The notes beneath the pieces are model-generated. The model was not told the origin of the DNA. It searched no databases and saw only the letters and a program-made list of their open reading frames with translations. This document shows, one piece after another, positions 36,155 through 44,698 of a stretch of 64,000 bases of DNA (positions are counted from its first letter, which is position 1; each line of letters begins with the position of its first letter). The translations under genes and the position numbers were made by a program. Source of the DNA: DATBVX01 sp035263105 (GTDB taxonomy: Bacteria > Pseudomonadota > Gammaproteobacteria > Steroidobacterales > Steroidobacteraceae); NCBI GenBank assembly GCA_035263105.1, contig DATFRO010000042.1, positions 19,483 through 83,482 on the forward strand, in the 5' to 3' direction.

Positions 36155-36205
36155 CCGGGTAGCGGGGAATCCTCGGTTTGGTTTACGTTAGCGCACCCTA
36201 CCCGG
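36155..36205 (+). repeat. Inverted repeat abutting the ribosome binding site of the unknown gene at 36216
   Basis: Perfect 8-base arms CCGGGTAG (36155-36162) and CTACCCGG (36198-36205) with 35 bases between. The right arm ends on the first G residues of the putative Shine-Dalgarno GGCAGGA, ten bases before the GTG start. It could hide the site when folded, or be chance. Confidence 0.35.
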
Positions 36206-36215
36206 CAGGACGCGT

Positions 36216-37013
36216 GTGAACCCAGCCGACAAACGCCTGATGGACCTCGTCGACAAGTGGCTCGCGAGCCTCGAGCTGCACTTGAAGTATTCCGGCCTCG
36301 ACGACGCGAGCTACTGGCGCGTGCAACCGTGGGTCGAGCACGACCGCCCGTCACGCTGGATCATCGAGCTCGCGCGCCAGAAAGCCGCGCAACTGAAGGA
36401 GCAGATCGAGGCGCGCATCGCGATGGGCGATGCGAAGTTCGGCGACTCGCTCGAGCTGATGGCGTTCCTCAGCAACCTGGTCGGCGCGCAGCACGTCGAG
36501 CGCTTCATCCCGCTCGCGGATGCGGCGAGCGAAGTCGATCTGTCCACGGCCCCTCCGCCGCCCGCGGTGCAGGCGCCCGCTGCGCCGGCTCCCTCCGCAC
36601 GCACCACGCCGCCGGCCGCTGAAGTCACGCAGCAGAGCGCGGTCCGTACCCAACCCCGCAAGGCTGTTTCTGATACGACGCGCGAGATGCCACGCGTGCC
36701 GACGGGCGCGGCCGCCCGCGAGCCGAGCCGTCACGCCACATCACAGCGTACCGAAGCACGCAAGGGCACGACGCGCCGCGAACACAAGGCGCCGGCTCCC
36801 GCGCCCAAGGCGAAAGCGGAGCAGCGCGCCAACCCGGAGCGTGAGAAGGCAGTCGTCGCGGATGCGGTGCGGCTCCTCGGTTGGGGGCGCAAGTGGCACG
36901 AGATCCCCGACCTCATCAGCCGCATGGCCGATCGCCCCGCGATCTCCGAAGTGCGGCGCATCCTGCGCGACCACAAGCCGGCGATCGAACGCGAGCTCGA
37001 TCGCGACGGTTGA
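36216..37013 (+). CDS. Conserved-looking protein of unknown function with a basic Pro/Ala linker
   Basis: 265 residues; I do not recognise the family. The N-terminal part (about 1-105) is an ordered, mostly helical domain (MNPADKRLMDLVDKWLASLE, YWRVQPWVEHDRPSRWIIEL, SLELMAFLSNLVGAQHVERF). A disordered linker of about 95 residues rich in A, P, T and R follows. The C-terminal 60 residues are again helical (VVADAVRLLGWGRKWHEIPD, PAISEVRRILRDHK) and resemble a small nucleic-acid-binding bundle, but no motif proves that. The GTG start has GGCAGGA upstream. It follows tRNA-Glu and converges with the VOC gene 3 bases away. Confidence 0.75.
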   Translation: MNPADKRLMDLVDKWLASLELHLKYSGLDDASYWRVQPWVEHDRPSRWIIELARQKAAQLKEQIEARIAMGDAKFGDSLELMAFLSNLVGAQHVERFIPLADAASEVDLSTAPPPPAVQAPAAPAPSARTTPPAAEVTQQSAVRTQPRKAVSDTTREMPRVPTGAAAREPSRHATSQRTEARKGTTRREHKAPAPAPKAKAEQRANPEREKAVVADAVRLLGWGRKWHEIPDLISRMADRPAISEVRRILRDHKPAIERELDRDG

Positions 37014-37016
37014 GCG

Positions 37017-37406
37017 TCAGCTTCTCTCCATCTGCGCGAACACGACCACGTGGCCCGCAGGCTCGCGCACGATGACCTCGGTCGCGCCGTAGAAGGTCTT
37101 GCGCTTCGGCACGATGTAGTCGATCCCCTCGAGCGCGGCCTCGAAGGGCGCCAGGTCATCGACCTCGACGAAGAGGAACTGGCGCGCGGCTGAGGCCTCC
37201 GGCCCGAGCGCCGGAATGTCCGCGCCGACGCTCGACCAGCTCTGGTACATCACTTCGATGCCGTCGCGGATCAGGAGCACGAACCCCAGGTGATCCTCTT
37301 CGGGCACTTCGGCAACCCGGGTGAAGCCGAGGCGCCTCTCCCAGAAATCGAGACAGGGTTCGATCCGTTTCACGACCAGGACCGGGGTCAGCTTCTTCAC
37401 GTGCAT
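37017..37406 (-). CDS. VOC-superfamily (glyoxalase/bleomycin-resistance fold) protein
   Basis: 129-residue betaalpha-betabetabeta protein. KLTPVLVVKRIEPCLDFWER then LGFTRVAEVPEEDHLGFVLL is the first module, and FLFVEVDDLAPFEAALEG with EVIVREPAGHVVVFAQ the second, ending in the usual metal-ligand Glu region. AGGAG lies eight bases before the ATG. It follows the AraC regulator by 51 bases on the same strand, so the regulator probably controls it. Substrate unknown. Confidence 0.85.
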   Translation of the reverse strand: MHVKKLTPVLVVKRIEPCLDFWERRLGFTRVAEVPEEDHLGFVLLIRDGIEVMYQSWSSVGADIPALGPEASAARQFLFVEVDDLAPFEAALEGIDYIVPKRKTFYGATEVIVREPAGHVVVFAQMERS

Positions 37407-37457
37407 CGGAATCTCCTGAATGTGATCACCGCACCACCGGCGGTGTGGCGAGGGAGA

Positions 37458-38321
37458 CTAGAAGACGCTCAGCTGCCCGTCTTGTACGAACGCGACATCG
37501 GAATCCGCCTTCAGCCAGCGCGAGGGCGCGACGCCGACCAGCGCGTGAAACTCGTGCGTCAGGTGCGACTGGTCGAAGTACCCGCTCTCGGCGGCGAGCG
37601 CGGCGAGCGACCAGCCCGGCGTCCGCGCCTGCAAGCTCAACAAACGACGCAAACGACGCACCCGCCGGAATTGCGCCGGCGTGAGTCCCACCGCGGCGAC
37701 GAAGCGTCGCTCGAATTGTCTCGCGCTCAGGCCGATCTCGCGCGCCGCCGCCTGCACTGAGACGACACTCGCGCTGTCGAGGATCCGCACCGCGCGTTCG
37801 ACCTGCGCCTGGGTCCGGCTGGCGGCGCGAATCCGCGGGAGCACCTCGCGTTCCACGCAGCGTGCACGCTGATCGAGCGTCGCAGTACGCGCCAGCTCCT
37901 CGATCACGACGTCAGGGAGCGGTGTCCAGACATCCGCGAGCGGAATCTCGCGATCGGTCGTCTCGTGCAGGTCTGAGCGCAGGAGTGCAGCGGCGCCACC
38001 GGGACGAAAGCGGATGCCGAACAGGTCGATCCGGCTGCAGAGCTCGATCTGCATGGCGCGCGTCATCGTCCCGACGAACGTGATCGCGGCGGCGGCTCCC
38101 CGCTCGCGCCACGCCTCGAGGTCGAGCAGGAGATCCATGCAAGCATCGGGCAGGATGCGATGCTGCACCGGGGCCTGGGCCGTCGCCTTGCTGCGGATCT
38201 GCCAATAGCACGCGATCAATTGACGCAGGGGCGGCGCCGGCGCGATCTCGGAATAGTGCGCCGCCGACTCGCGGCGCTCCGGATCGGCGAGGCGATGATC
38301 AGGCAGTTGCACCGGGGCCAT
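37458..38321 (-). CDS. AraC-family transcriptional regulator with DUF6597-type N-terminus
   Basis: About 287 residues. The N-terminal sensing domain shows PPLRQLIACYWQIRS, HRILPDACMDLLLDLE and LFGIRFRPGGAAALL, typical of DUF6597 regulators. The C-terminal double helix-turn-helix has VSVQAAAREIGLSARQFERR and SLAALAAESGYFDQSHLTHE then FHALVGVAPSRW. The start is uncertain: the frame is open from a TTG at 38384, but the ATG at 38321 already includes the full domain. It probably regulates the VOC gene downstream; its effector is unknown. Confidence 0.88.
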   Translation of the reverse strand: MAPVQLPDHRLADPERRESAAHYSEIAPAPPLRQLIACYWQIRSKATAQAPVQHRILPDACMDLLLDLEAWRERGAAAAITFVGTMTRAMQIELCSRIDLFGIRFRPGGAAALLRSDLHETTDREIPLADVWTPLPDVVIEELARTATLDQRARCVEREVLPRIRAASRTQAQVERAVRILDSASVVSVQAAAREIGLSARQFERRFVAAVGLTPAQFRRVRRLRRLLSLQARTPGWSLAALAAESGYFDQSHLTHEFHALVGVAPSRWLKADSDVAFVQDGQLSVF

Positions 38322-38428
38322 GGCGCCGAGTGTGCGCACGCGGGCTGGCGAGTTCAACGGCGCTTCAGTACTCTCTTGCGCCAACCGCTCACAGAAGCGC
38401 TCGCTGGAATGCTCGCAAGGAGACTGCC

Positions 38429-38935
38429 ATGGCCGATTTCCGCTCCTCGTTCGCAGTGCGCACCACGGTACTGTGCGGCACTGCCCTGATCGCGCTGCTG
38501 ACGATGTATTCGATCGCCACGCTCGCGCAGGACAAGCCGCCCTCCAAGGCCGAGCAGGCCATCAAGTACCGGCAGTCGGTCTACAAGGTAATCCTGTGGA
38601 ATTTCGGCCCGATGCACGGTATGGCCGAGGGCAAGATTCCCTACGACGCGACGGACTTCGCCAAGCGCGCCGAGCGCGTGGCCACGATGGCGCCGATGCT
38701 GCTCGAGGGTTACCCGCCGGGATCGAACACCGATGCGCCCACGCGCGCCAAGCCGGAGATCTGGCAGAACTTCGACGAGTTCTCGAAGCTGATGCACAAC
38801 ATGGAAGACAAGGCTGCAGCGCTTGCCAGCGTCGCGAAGGAAGGCAGTCTCGACAAGTCGCGCGCCGCGGCCAATGAACTCGGTGACGCCTGCAAGGCGT
38901 GTCACGACAAGTTCCGGGCCGAGAAACCGTCCTAG
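38429..38935 (+). CDS. Cytochrome c' (class II c-type cytochrome)
   Basis: 168-residue periplasmic protein. It has a signal peptide (FAVRTTVLCGTALIALLTMY, cleavage near LAQDK), then a four-helix bundle (AIKYRQSVYKVILWNFGPMH, AERVATMAPMLLEGYPPGSN) and a single C-terminal heme site CKACHDKF. AAGGAG before the ATG at 38429 fixes the start; longer frame is overlapped by the AraC gene. Cytochromes c' bind NO or act as electron carriers. It converges with a cytochrome b561 gene, and the two stop codons share the palindrome CTAG. Confidence 0.92.
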   Translation: MADFRSSFAVRTTVLCGTALIALLTMYSIATLAQDKPPSKAEQAIKYRQSVYKVILWNFGPMHGMAEGKIPYDATDFAKRAERVATMAPMLLEGYPPGSNTDAPTRAKPEIWQNFDEFSKLMHNMEDKAAALASVAKEGSLDKSRAAANELGDACKACHDKFRAEKPS

Positions 38936-39660
38936 AACAGGATCAGGGACGGCTCGGGCGCGCTCGCCACGAGCGCGAAGAGCGCGAGCGCGCATGCGGC
39001 CGCCAGCGCCAGTGCCAGCAGAACGCGCGAGCCGGTGATGCCGGCATTGGCAGGGAGCCACGTGCCGGACTTGCGGCCCGTGATCATGGGCCCGACCAGG
39101 TTCTCGCCGCGCAGGACGTAGTACGCCGACACCGCGATGACGTGCAAACCGATCGCATACCACAGCGCATCGGCGAGCAACCGGTGCCAGCCGGACAGGC
39201 GATCGCTCGCGGCGTCGGAGACGTAGCCGTAGAGCGGCCCGGTGTTGAAGATCTCATCGTTGGCATAGAGCCCGGTGACGCCTTCCGCGGCCACCAGCGC
39301 AAGCAGGACCATCACCATCCAGCCGCCGAGCGGATTGTGGCCCAGGTGCGCGATCGAGCGCGGTGACAGCCAGTCGCGCGCGTAGCGCCAGGCGGCGCCT
39401 GGCCCGCGCAGGAAATTCGCGAAGCGCGCGTAGCGCGGACCGACGAATCCCCACGCCAGGCGAAAGCCCACCAGCACGAGGCACGCGTAGCCGAACCAGC
39501 AATGCCAGCCGAATGCCTGTGTCCCCAGCTTGTACGTGACCCACGCACCGAGCACTGCCAGCGCCAGCAGCCAGTGAAACACGCGCAACGGCAGATCCCA
39601 GATGAGCTGCGCGCCCGTACCCGCCGCCGCTTTCGCTCGCAGTGTCTCGCTCGGTGACAT
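38932..39660 (-). CDS. Cytochrome b561-family diheme membrane protein
   Basis: About 242-residue integral membrane cytochrome. Four main transmembrane helices carry candidate heme histidines: RVFHWLLALAVLGAWVTY, FGWHCWFGYACLVLVGFRLA, GWMVMVLLALVAAEGVTGLY with GHNPLGGW before it, and LWYAIGLHVIAVSAYYVLRG, plus a C-terminal helix. This is the family that passes electrons to soluble c-type cytochromes, so the convergent cytochrome c' gene is a natural partner (inference). The start is at MSPSETLR; the frame is open to 39753. Confidence 0.88.
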   Translation of the reverse strand: MSPSETLRAKAAAGTGAQLIWDLPLRVFHWLLALAVLGAWVTYKLGTQAFGWHCWFGYACLVLVGFRLAWGFVGPRYARFANFLRGPGAAWRYARDWLSPRSIAHLGHNPLGGWMVMVLLALVAAEGVTGLYANDEIFNTGPLYGYVSDAASDRLSGWHRLLADALWYAIGLHVIAVSAYYVLRGENLVGPMITGRKSGTWLPANAGITGSRVLLALALAAACALALFALVASAPEPSLILF

Positions 39661-39727
39661 TAAGGCGATTTCATCTTCCGGCGTGCGTCGCGCGGTTCGT
39701 GCGCGACCCATTCTAAGCGCGCGCGCC

Positions 39728-39756
39728 TTGAATTTTGCCGGCCTGCTCGACACAAT
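39728..39756 (+). promoter_or_regulatory. Possible promoter of the Gld-like ABC cluster
   Basis: TTGAAT (39728-39733), a 17-base spacer and CACAAT (39751-39756), about 100 bases before the ATPase gene in the 195-base gap after the divergent cytochrome b561 gene. Both boxes are weak matches. Confidence 0.25.
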
Positions 39757-39855
39757 CGCGGCCCGGAAAAAAGAGCGTGCACGGGGAACCGTGAGCGCAC
39801 AAATCCGGTCTCAACGCTCCCAAATACAAGCGACTGTGCGGTTCCTGACAGCTTC

Positions 39856-40785
39856 ATGATTGAAATCGAAAGCCTGACGAAGCGCTATGGCACGCTGACC
39901 GCGGTGGACGGCGTGAGTTTCCGGGTGCAGCCCGGCGAAGTGCTCGGCTTCCTCGGGCCGAACGGCGCCGGCAAGTCCACCACGATGCGCATGATCGCGG
40001 GTTACCTCGCCCCCACCTCGGGGAGCGCCCGCGTGTGCGGACACGACGTGGAGCGCGATCCGCTCGCGGCCAAGTCCTGCATGGGTTACATGCCGGAAGG
40101 CGCGCCGAGCTATGGCGAGATGACCGTCCGCCGCTTCCTCGACTTCATCGCCGATGTACGCGCCCTGCAGGGTGAGCGGCGCCGCAACCGGCTGAACGAC
40201 GTGATCGAGCGCTTGCATCTCGGGCCCGTCCTCGAGCAGACGATCGAGACCCTGTCGAAGGGCTTTCGCTGCCGCGTCGGTCTCGCGCAGGCCATCCTGC
40301 ACGACCCGCAGGTGCTGATCCTCGACGAGCCCACCGACGGTCTCGACCCGAACCAGAAGCACGAAGTGCGCACGCTCATCAACGCGATGGCGGCCGACAA
40401 GATCATCGTGATCTCCACCCACATCCTCGAAGAGGTCGACGCGGTGTGCACGCGCGCGATCATCATCTCGAAGGGCAAGGTGGTCGCCGACGAGAAGCCG
40501 CAGAGCCTCGCGGCGCGCTCGCGCTATCACAACGCGGTCACCGTCGGCTTCTCGGACGGTACGCTGCTCGCGCGGGCGCGCGCGATGATCGCCTCGCTCC
40601 CGCAGGTGGCGGCGGTGGAGGCGCGCGACAAGGAACTGCGGCTCACGGCGCTGCCCAAGTCCGGACAGCCGATCCTGCCGCTGCTCAGCGACCTGGCGCG
40701 TCGCGAGCAGTGGTCGATCAGCGAGCTGCACCTGGAATCGGGCCGGCTCGATGAAGTGTTCCGCGCCGTGACGCAGGGGGCCTGA
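39856..40785 (+). CDS. GldA-like ABC transporter ATP-binding protein
   Basis: 309-residue ATPase. Walker A GPNGAGKST at residues 34-42, Walker B VLILDEPTDGLDPNQ and H-loop STHILEEVD are intact; the signature reads LSKGFRCRVGLAQA, the LSKG variant typical of GldA/NosF-type exporters. The C-terminal 90 residues after VADEKPQSL are the extra domain of this group. It is translationally coupled to the permease (TGATG). Function of the system in non-gliding bacteria is unknown. Confidence 0.93.
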   Translation: MIEIESLTKRYGTLTAVDGVSFRVQPGEVLGFLGPNGAGKSTTMRMIAGYLAPTSGSARVCGHDVERDPLAAKSCMGYMPEGAPSYGEMTVRRFLDFIADVRALQGERRRNRLNDVIERLHLGPVLEQTIETLSKGFRCRVGLAQAILHDPQVLILDEPTDGLDPNQKHEVRTLINAMAADKIIVISTHILEEVDAVCTRAIIISKGKVVADEKPQSLAARSRYHNAVTVGFSDGTLLARARAMIASLPQVAAVEARDKELRLTALPKSGQPILPLLSDLARREQWSISELHLESGRLDEVFRAVTQGA

Positions 40786-41519
40786 TGCGAAATATCGCCG
40801 CGGTATTCCGGCGCGAGCTGGCCAGCTATTTCGTCACGCCGGTCGCCTACGTCTTCATCGTCATCTTCCTGGTGTTGTCCGGCGCCTTCACTTTCTATCT
40901 CGGCGGCTTCTACGAGCGCGGCCAGGCGGATCTCGCGCCGTTCTTCAACTTTCATCCGTGGCTCTACCTGTTCCTGATTCCCGCGATCTCGATGCGGCTG
41001 TGGGCCGAGGAGCGTAAGAGCGGCAGCATCGAGCTGCTGATGACCTTGCCGATCACGCTGCCGCAGGCGGTATGGGGCAAGTTTCTCGCGGCATGGTGCT
41101 TTGCCGGCATTGCGCTCGCGCTCACCTTCCCGATCTGGATCACGGTGAACTACCTCGGCAAGCCGGATAACGGCGCGATCCTCGCGGCCTACATCGGCAG
41201 CTTCCTGATGGCCGGCGGATTCCTCGCGATCGGCACCTGCATGTCGGCGCTCACGCGCAACCAGGTGATCGCCTTCATTCTCGGCGTCGTCGGCTGCTTC
41301 GTGTTCCTGCTGAGCGGCTTCCCGATGGTGATCGACGTGGTGCGCAGCTGGGCGCCGGCGGCGCTGGTCGATGCGGTCGCCTCGCTCAGCTTCCTCAGCC
41401 ATTTCGAATCGATCTCCAAGGGCGTCATCGACCTGCGCGACGTGCTGTATTTCGCGCTGCTCATCGCCTGCTGGCTGATGGCGACCGGCATCGTGCTCGA
41501 CATGAAGAAGGCGAACTGA
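40785..41519 (+). CDS. GldF-like ABC-2 type permease
   Basis: 244-residue membrane protein with about six hydrophobic segments, e.g. VTPVAYVFIVIFLVLSGAF, FLMAGGFLAIGTCMSALT and VIAFILGVVGCFVFLLSGF. The cytoplasmic N-terminus NIAAVFRRELASYF and the block MRLWAEERKSGSIELLMTLP are typical of the ABC-2 family. It overlaps the ATPase gene by one base and precedes the GldG-like gene by five. Confidence 0.92.
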   Translation: MRNIAAVFRRELASYFVTPVAYVFIVIFLVLSGAFTFYLGGFYERGQADLAPFFNFHPWLYLFLIPAISMRLWAEERKSGSIELLMTLPITLPQAVWGKFLAAWCFAGIALALTFPIWITVNYLGKPDNGAILAAYIGSFLMAGGFLAIGTCMSALTRNQVIAFILGVVGCFVFLLSGFPMVIDVVRSWAPAALVDAVASLSFLSHFESISKGVIDLRDVLYFALLIACWLMATGIVLDMKKAN

Positions 41520-41524
41520 CGCAC

Positions 41525-43441
41525 ATGGCATTCGATCTGCGCAAGGTCTGGCAGGGCCATCGCGGGAGCGGTGCGCTGGCGCTCGTGCTGCTGGCGGTGG
41601 TCTTCATCGGACTGGTCATCGTCATCAACTACGGCCTGCGCGGAGCGCGCGCCGATCTCACGCAGAACCGGCTCTACACACTCGCGCCGGGCACGCGCAA
41701 CATCCTCAAGAACCTCGACGAGCCGATCAATCTCTACTTCTACTTCACGCGTGGAGCTGCCGACCAGGTGCCGTACATCAAGACGTACGCGAACCGCGTG
41801 CGCGACATGCTCGAGGAGCTCACGGCACGCTCGAACGGCAAGATCCGCCTGCAGGTGATCGACCCCGAGCCGTTCTCGGAGGCGCAGGATCGCGCCGATG
41901 AATTCGGTCTTTCCGGCGTGCCGCTCGGCTCCACGGGCGAGACGCTGTACTTCGGACTCGCCGGCACCAACTCCACCGATGGGCGCGCGTCGATCGACTT
42001 CTTCCAGCCGGAGAAAGAGGAGTTCCTCGAGTACGACATCGCCAAGCTGATCGTCGAGCTGTCGCGTCCCAAGAAGGCGGTCGTGGGGTTGCTCTCGACG
42101 TTGCCGATGGGCAGCGACTTCAACCAGGCCACGGGGCAGATGCGCGAGCCGTGGACCGTGATGTCGCAGCTCGAGCAGCTCTTCACGGTGAAGAACCTCA
42201 CTCCCGAGCTCACCAGCATCGACCCGGACGTCGACGTGCTCATGCTGGTGCACCCCAAGGGCCTGTCGCAGTCGGCGCTCTACGCCATCGATCAATTCGT
42301 GCTGCGCGGCGGACGCGCGCTGATCTTCGTCGACCCGCAGGCGGAAGCCGATCCCGCCGGCCAGCAGCCCGGGAATCCCTTCGGCAACATGGGCGGTGAC
42401 AAGAGCTCGAATCTCGCGCCGCTGTTCGCGGCCTGGGGCGTCGACTACAACCCGCGCCAGGTCGTTGGCGACCTGCAGTACGCCTTGAGCGTCAGCACGC
42501 GCACCGGCGACCCGGTCCGCCACATCGGTTTCATCGGCTTCGACAAGGAAGCGTTCAACGCCAAAGACGTCATCACCGCGGCGCTCAACAACATCAACGC
42601 GGCGACGGTCGGCAGCCTCAAGCTCAAGAGCGGCAGCACCCTGTCGTTCGAGCCGTTGCTGCAGTCGAGCGCGCAGGCCGGCGTGCTGCCGGTCGAGCGT
42701 TTCGCATTCCTGTCGGATCCCGCGAGCCTGCGCGACGGATTCCGCCCGTCGGGCGAGCGCTACGTGATCGCCGCGCGCCTGAGCGGCAAGGTGAAGACGG
42801 CGTTCCCCAATGGCAACCCGGCGGCCAACGCCCCCGCCACACCGCCGGTGCCCGTGGCGGCCGGACTCAAGGAATCCGCGCAGCCTGCCAACCTCGTCGT
42901 GGTCGCCGACACCGACCTGCTCACCGACAACCTCTGGGTGCGCAACCAGTCGTTCTTCGGTCAGCGCTTCGCGACCGCGTGGGCGAACAATGGCGACTTC
43001 GTGTTCAACGCCATCGACAACCTCACCGGCAACGGCGATCTCATCAGCATTCGTGGCCGGGCGAGCTTCGTGCGGCCGTTCGAGCGCGTCGAGGGGCTGC
43101 GGCGCGATGCCGAGGATCGCTTCCGTGCCAAAGAACAGGAGCTGCAGCAGCAGCTGCGCGACACCGAGCAGAAGCTCACCGAGCTCCAGTCGCGGCGCAG
43201 TGACAAGTCCTCGCTGATCCTGACGCCGGACCAGGAGAAGGAACTCACCCGCTTCCAGGACGAGAAGGTGCGCATCCGCAAGGACCTGCGCGAAGTGCGC
43301 CACGGTCTCGACCAGGACATCGAGCATCTCGGCACCGTGCTGAAGGTGCTCAACATCGCCCTCGTGCCGATCCTGATCCTGATCGCGGGACTCGCCGCGT
43401 TTGCCTGGCGGCGCAGCCGTCGCGCACCGAAGAGCGGCTGA
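41525..43441 (+). CDS. GldG-like ABC-associated extracytoplasmic protein
   Basis: 638 residues. An N-terminal membrane segment (LALVLLAVVFIGLVIVINYG) and a C-terminal one (VLNIALVPILILIAGLAAFA) flank a large periplasmic region of the GldG/DUF4350-like type: LTQNRLYTLAPGTRNILKNL, YTLAPGT being characteristic, and GGRALIFVDPQAEADP. Before the last helix is a coiled coil of about 70 residues (RAKEQELQQQLRDTEQKLTE). It belongs with the two preceding ABC genes as an accessory subunit. Cargo unknown. Confidence 0.9.
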   Translation: MAFDLRKVWQGHRGSGALALVLLAVVFIGLVIVINYGLRGARADLTQNRLYTLAPGTRNILKNLDEPINLYFYFTRGAADQVPYIKTYANRVRDMLEELTARSNGKIRLQVIDPEPFSEAQDRADEFGLSGVPLGSTGETLYFGLAGTNSTDGRASIDFFQPEKEEFLEYDIAKLIVELSRPKKAVVGLLSTLPMGSDFNQATGQMREPWTVMSQLEQLFTVKNLTPELTSIDPDVDVLMLVHPKGLSQSALYAIDQFVLRGGRALIFVDPQAEADPAGQQPGNPFGNMGGDKSSNLAPLFAAWGVDYNPRQVVGDLQYALSVSTRTGDPVRHIGFIGFDKEAFNAKDVITAALNNINAATVGSLKLKSGSTLSFEPLLQSSAQAGVLPVERFAFLSDPASLRDGFRPSGERYVIAARLSGKVKTAFPNGNPAANAPATPPVPVAAGLKESAQPANLVVVADTDLLTDNLWVRNQSFFGQRFATAWANNGDFVFNAIDNLTGNGDLISIRGRASFVRPFERVEGLRRDAEDRFRAKEQELQQQLRDTEQKLTELQSRRSDKSSLILTPDQEKELTRFQDEKVRIRKDLREVRHGLDQDIEHLGTVLKVLNIALVPILILIAGLAAFAWRRSRRAPKSG

Positions 43442-43447
43442 GCCGGG

Positions 43448-44698
43448 ATGAGCTCGCGTCGCCTCGTCGTCCTGCTGGTGCTCGGCCTGCTCGTGATCGC
43501 GGGCGCCATCTGGCTGAGCCTGCAGCGGAGCCTGCCTCGCGACACGATGATTGCGCGTCACGTGCTGCCCGCTCTCGCGGGAGCACTCAACGATGTCACC
43601 GGCATCAAGGTGGTCAAGGCCGGCGACAAGACGACGGTCACGCTCAAGCGCGGCAGCGCCGACTGGGCCGTCGGCGAGCGCTCCGACTACCCGGCGGACT
43701 CCTCCAAGGTGCGCAAGCTCCTCATCGATCTGTCGCAGCTCGAGACCGTGGAGGAGAAGACTTCGGACCCGAAGCGCTACGGCCAGCTCGCGGTCGAGGA
43801 CGTGAAGGATCCCAAGGCGACCGGCGCGCTCCTGGAGATCACCGGCCTGAAACAGCCGCAGCAGCTGATCGTCGGCAAGACCTCCGGCATGCACTCGGCC
43901 TTTGTGCGCGTGCCCAGCCAGGCCCAGAGCTACCTCGCCACGCCGCAGATCAGTGTCGACAGCGAGCCGGCCAACTGGCTGGATCGCAGCCTCCTCGATA
44001 TTGCCGCGACCCGCGTGCAAGAGGCGCACGTCCGGCCTGCCACAGGGCCCGCCTACACGGCGAAACGCGACGCGCGTGAGCAGACCGACTTCACCGTCGC
44101 CGACCTGCCCAAGGGACGTGCGCTGAGCAGCCCGACGGCGGCCAACTCCGCCTCCTCCGCCCTCGCCGGCTTCACCTTCGACGACGTGCGCGCGCTGGCG
44201 CCGGATGAGAACTGGAACAAGGACACGGCGCAGACGGACTTTCGCCTGTTCGACGGCACAACGATCACGGTCCAGGGCCGCACGGTGGATGACAAGCACT
44301 GGGTGCGCATCATTCCCGGGTTCGACGCGGCGCTGAACCAGAAATTCGCGCCGGCTCCATCAACCAACGCTTCCCAGTCAGCGACGGCGCCGAAGCCTGC
44401 CGCAGCCGACGCGACCAAGCCTGCGGCGCCCGATGCGACGAAGCCTGCGACAGCTGATGCTACGAAGCCAGCCGCGCCGGCCGCAACGGCACCGCCACCG
44501 CCTCCGGGGCCGCCGGCGAAGAGTGCGGACCAGATCCGCGGCGACAGCGAGGCGCTGACCAAGCGCGTCAGCAACTGGGTCTACCAGGTCCCCGGGTACA
44601 AGTACGACACGATCTTCCGGCCGCTCGAGCAGATCCTGCAGCCGCTGCCCGAGAAGCCGGCGAAGCCGATAAAGCCCACCAAGCCCAAGAAGCCATGA
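43448..44698 (+). CDS. DUF4340-domain protein of the Gld-like cluster
   Basis: 416 residues. One N-terminal transmembrane anchor (LVVLLVLGLLVIAGAIWLSL), then a DUF4340 region (about 50-300; YPADSSKVRKLLIDLSQLET, SYLATPQISVDSEPANWLDR, FRLFDGTTITV). A low-complexity linker with three eight-residue DATKPAAP-like repeats follows (about 320-345), then a short domain (LTKRVSNWVYQVPGYKYDTI) and a KPxKPxKP tail. DUF4340 proteins regularly accompany GldA/F/G-like genes. It overlaps the next gene by four bases. Function unknown. Confidence 0.88.
   Translation: MSSRRLVVLLVLGLLVIAGAIWLSLQRSLPRDTMIARHVLPALAGALNDVTGIKVVKAGDKTTVTLKRGSADWAVGERSDYPADSSKVRKLLIDLSQLETVEEKTSDPKRYGQLAVEDVKDPKATGALLEITGLKQPQQLIVGKTSGMHSAFVRVPSQAQSYLATPQISVDSEPANWLDRSLLDIAATRVQEAHVRPATGPAYTAKRDAREQTDFTVADLPKGRALSSPTAANSASSALAGFTFDDVRALAPDENWNKDTAQTDFRLFDGTTITVQGRTVDDKHWVRIIPGFDAALNQKFAPAPSTNASQSATAPKPAAADATKPAAPDATKPATADATKPAAPAATAPPPPPGPPAKSADQIRGDSEALTKRVSNWVYQVPGYKYDTIFRPLEQILQPLPEKPAKPIKPTKPKKP
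44408..44479 (+). repeat. Three imperfect 24-bp tandem repeats inside the DUF4340 gene
   Basis: Each unit encodes DATKP(A/T)AP-like residues; copies differ at several third positions. In frame, so copy-number change would not shift the reading frame; it lengthens a flexible linker. Confidence 0.75.

Noticed and set aside
41189..44299. 1036-codon minus-strand open frame over the Gld-like cluster
   Set aside because: Antisense shadow of permease, GldG and DUF4340 genes; no domain resemblance and no start signal.
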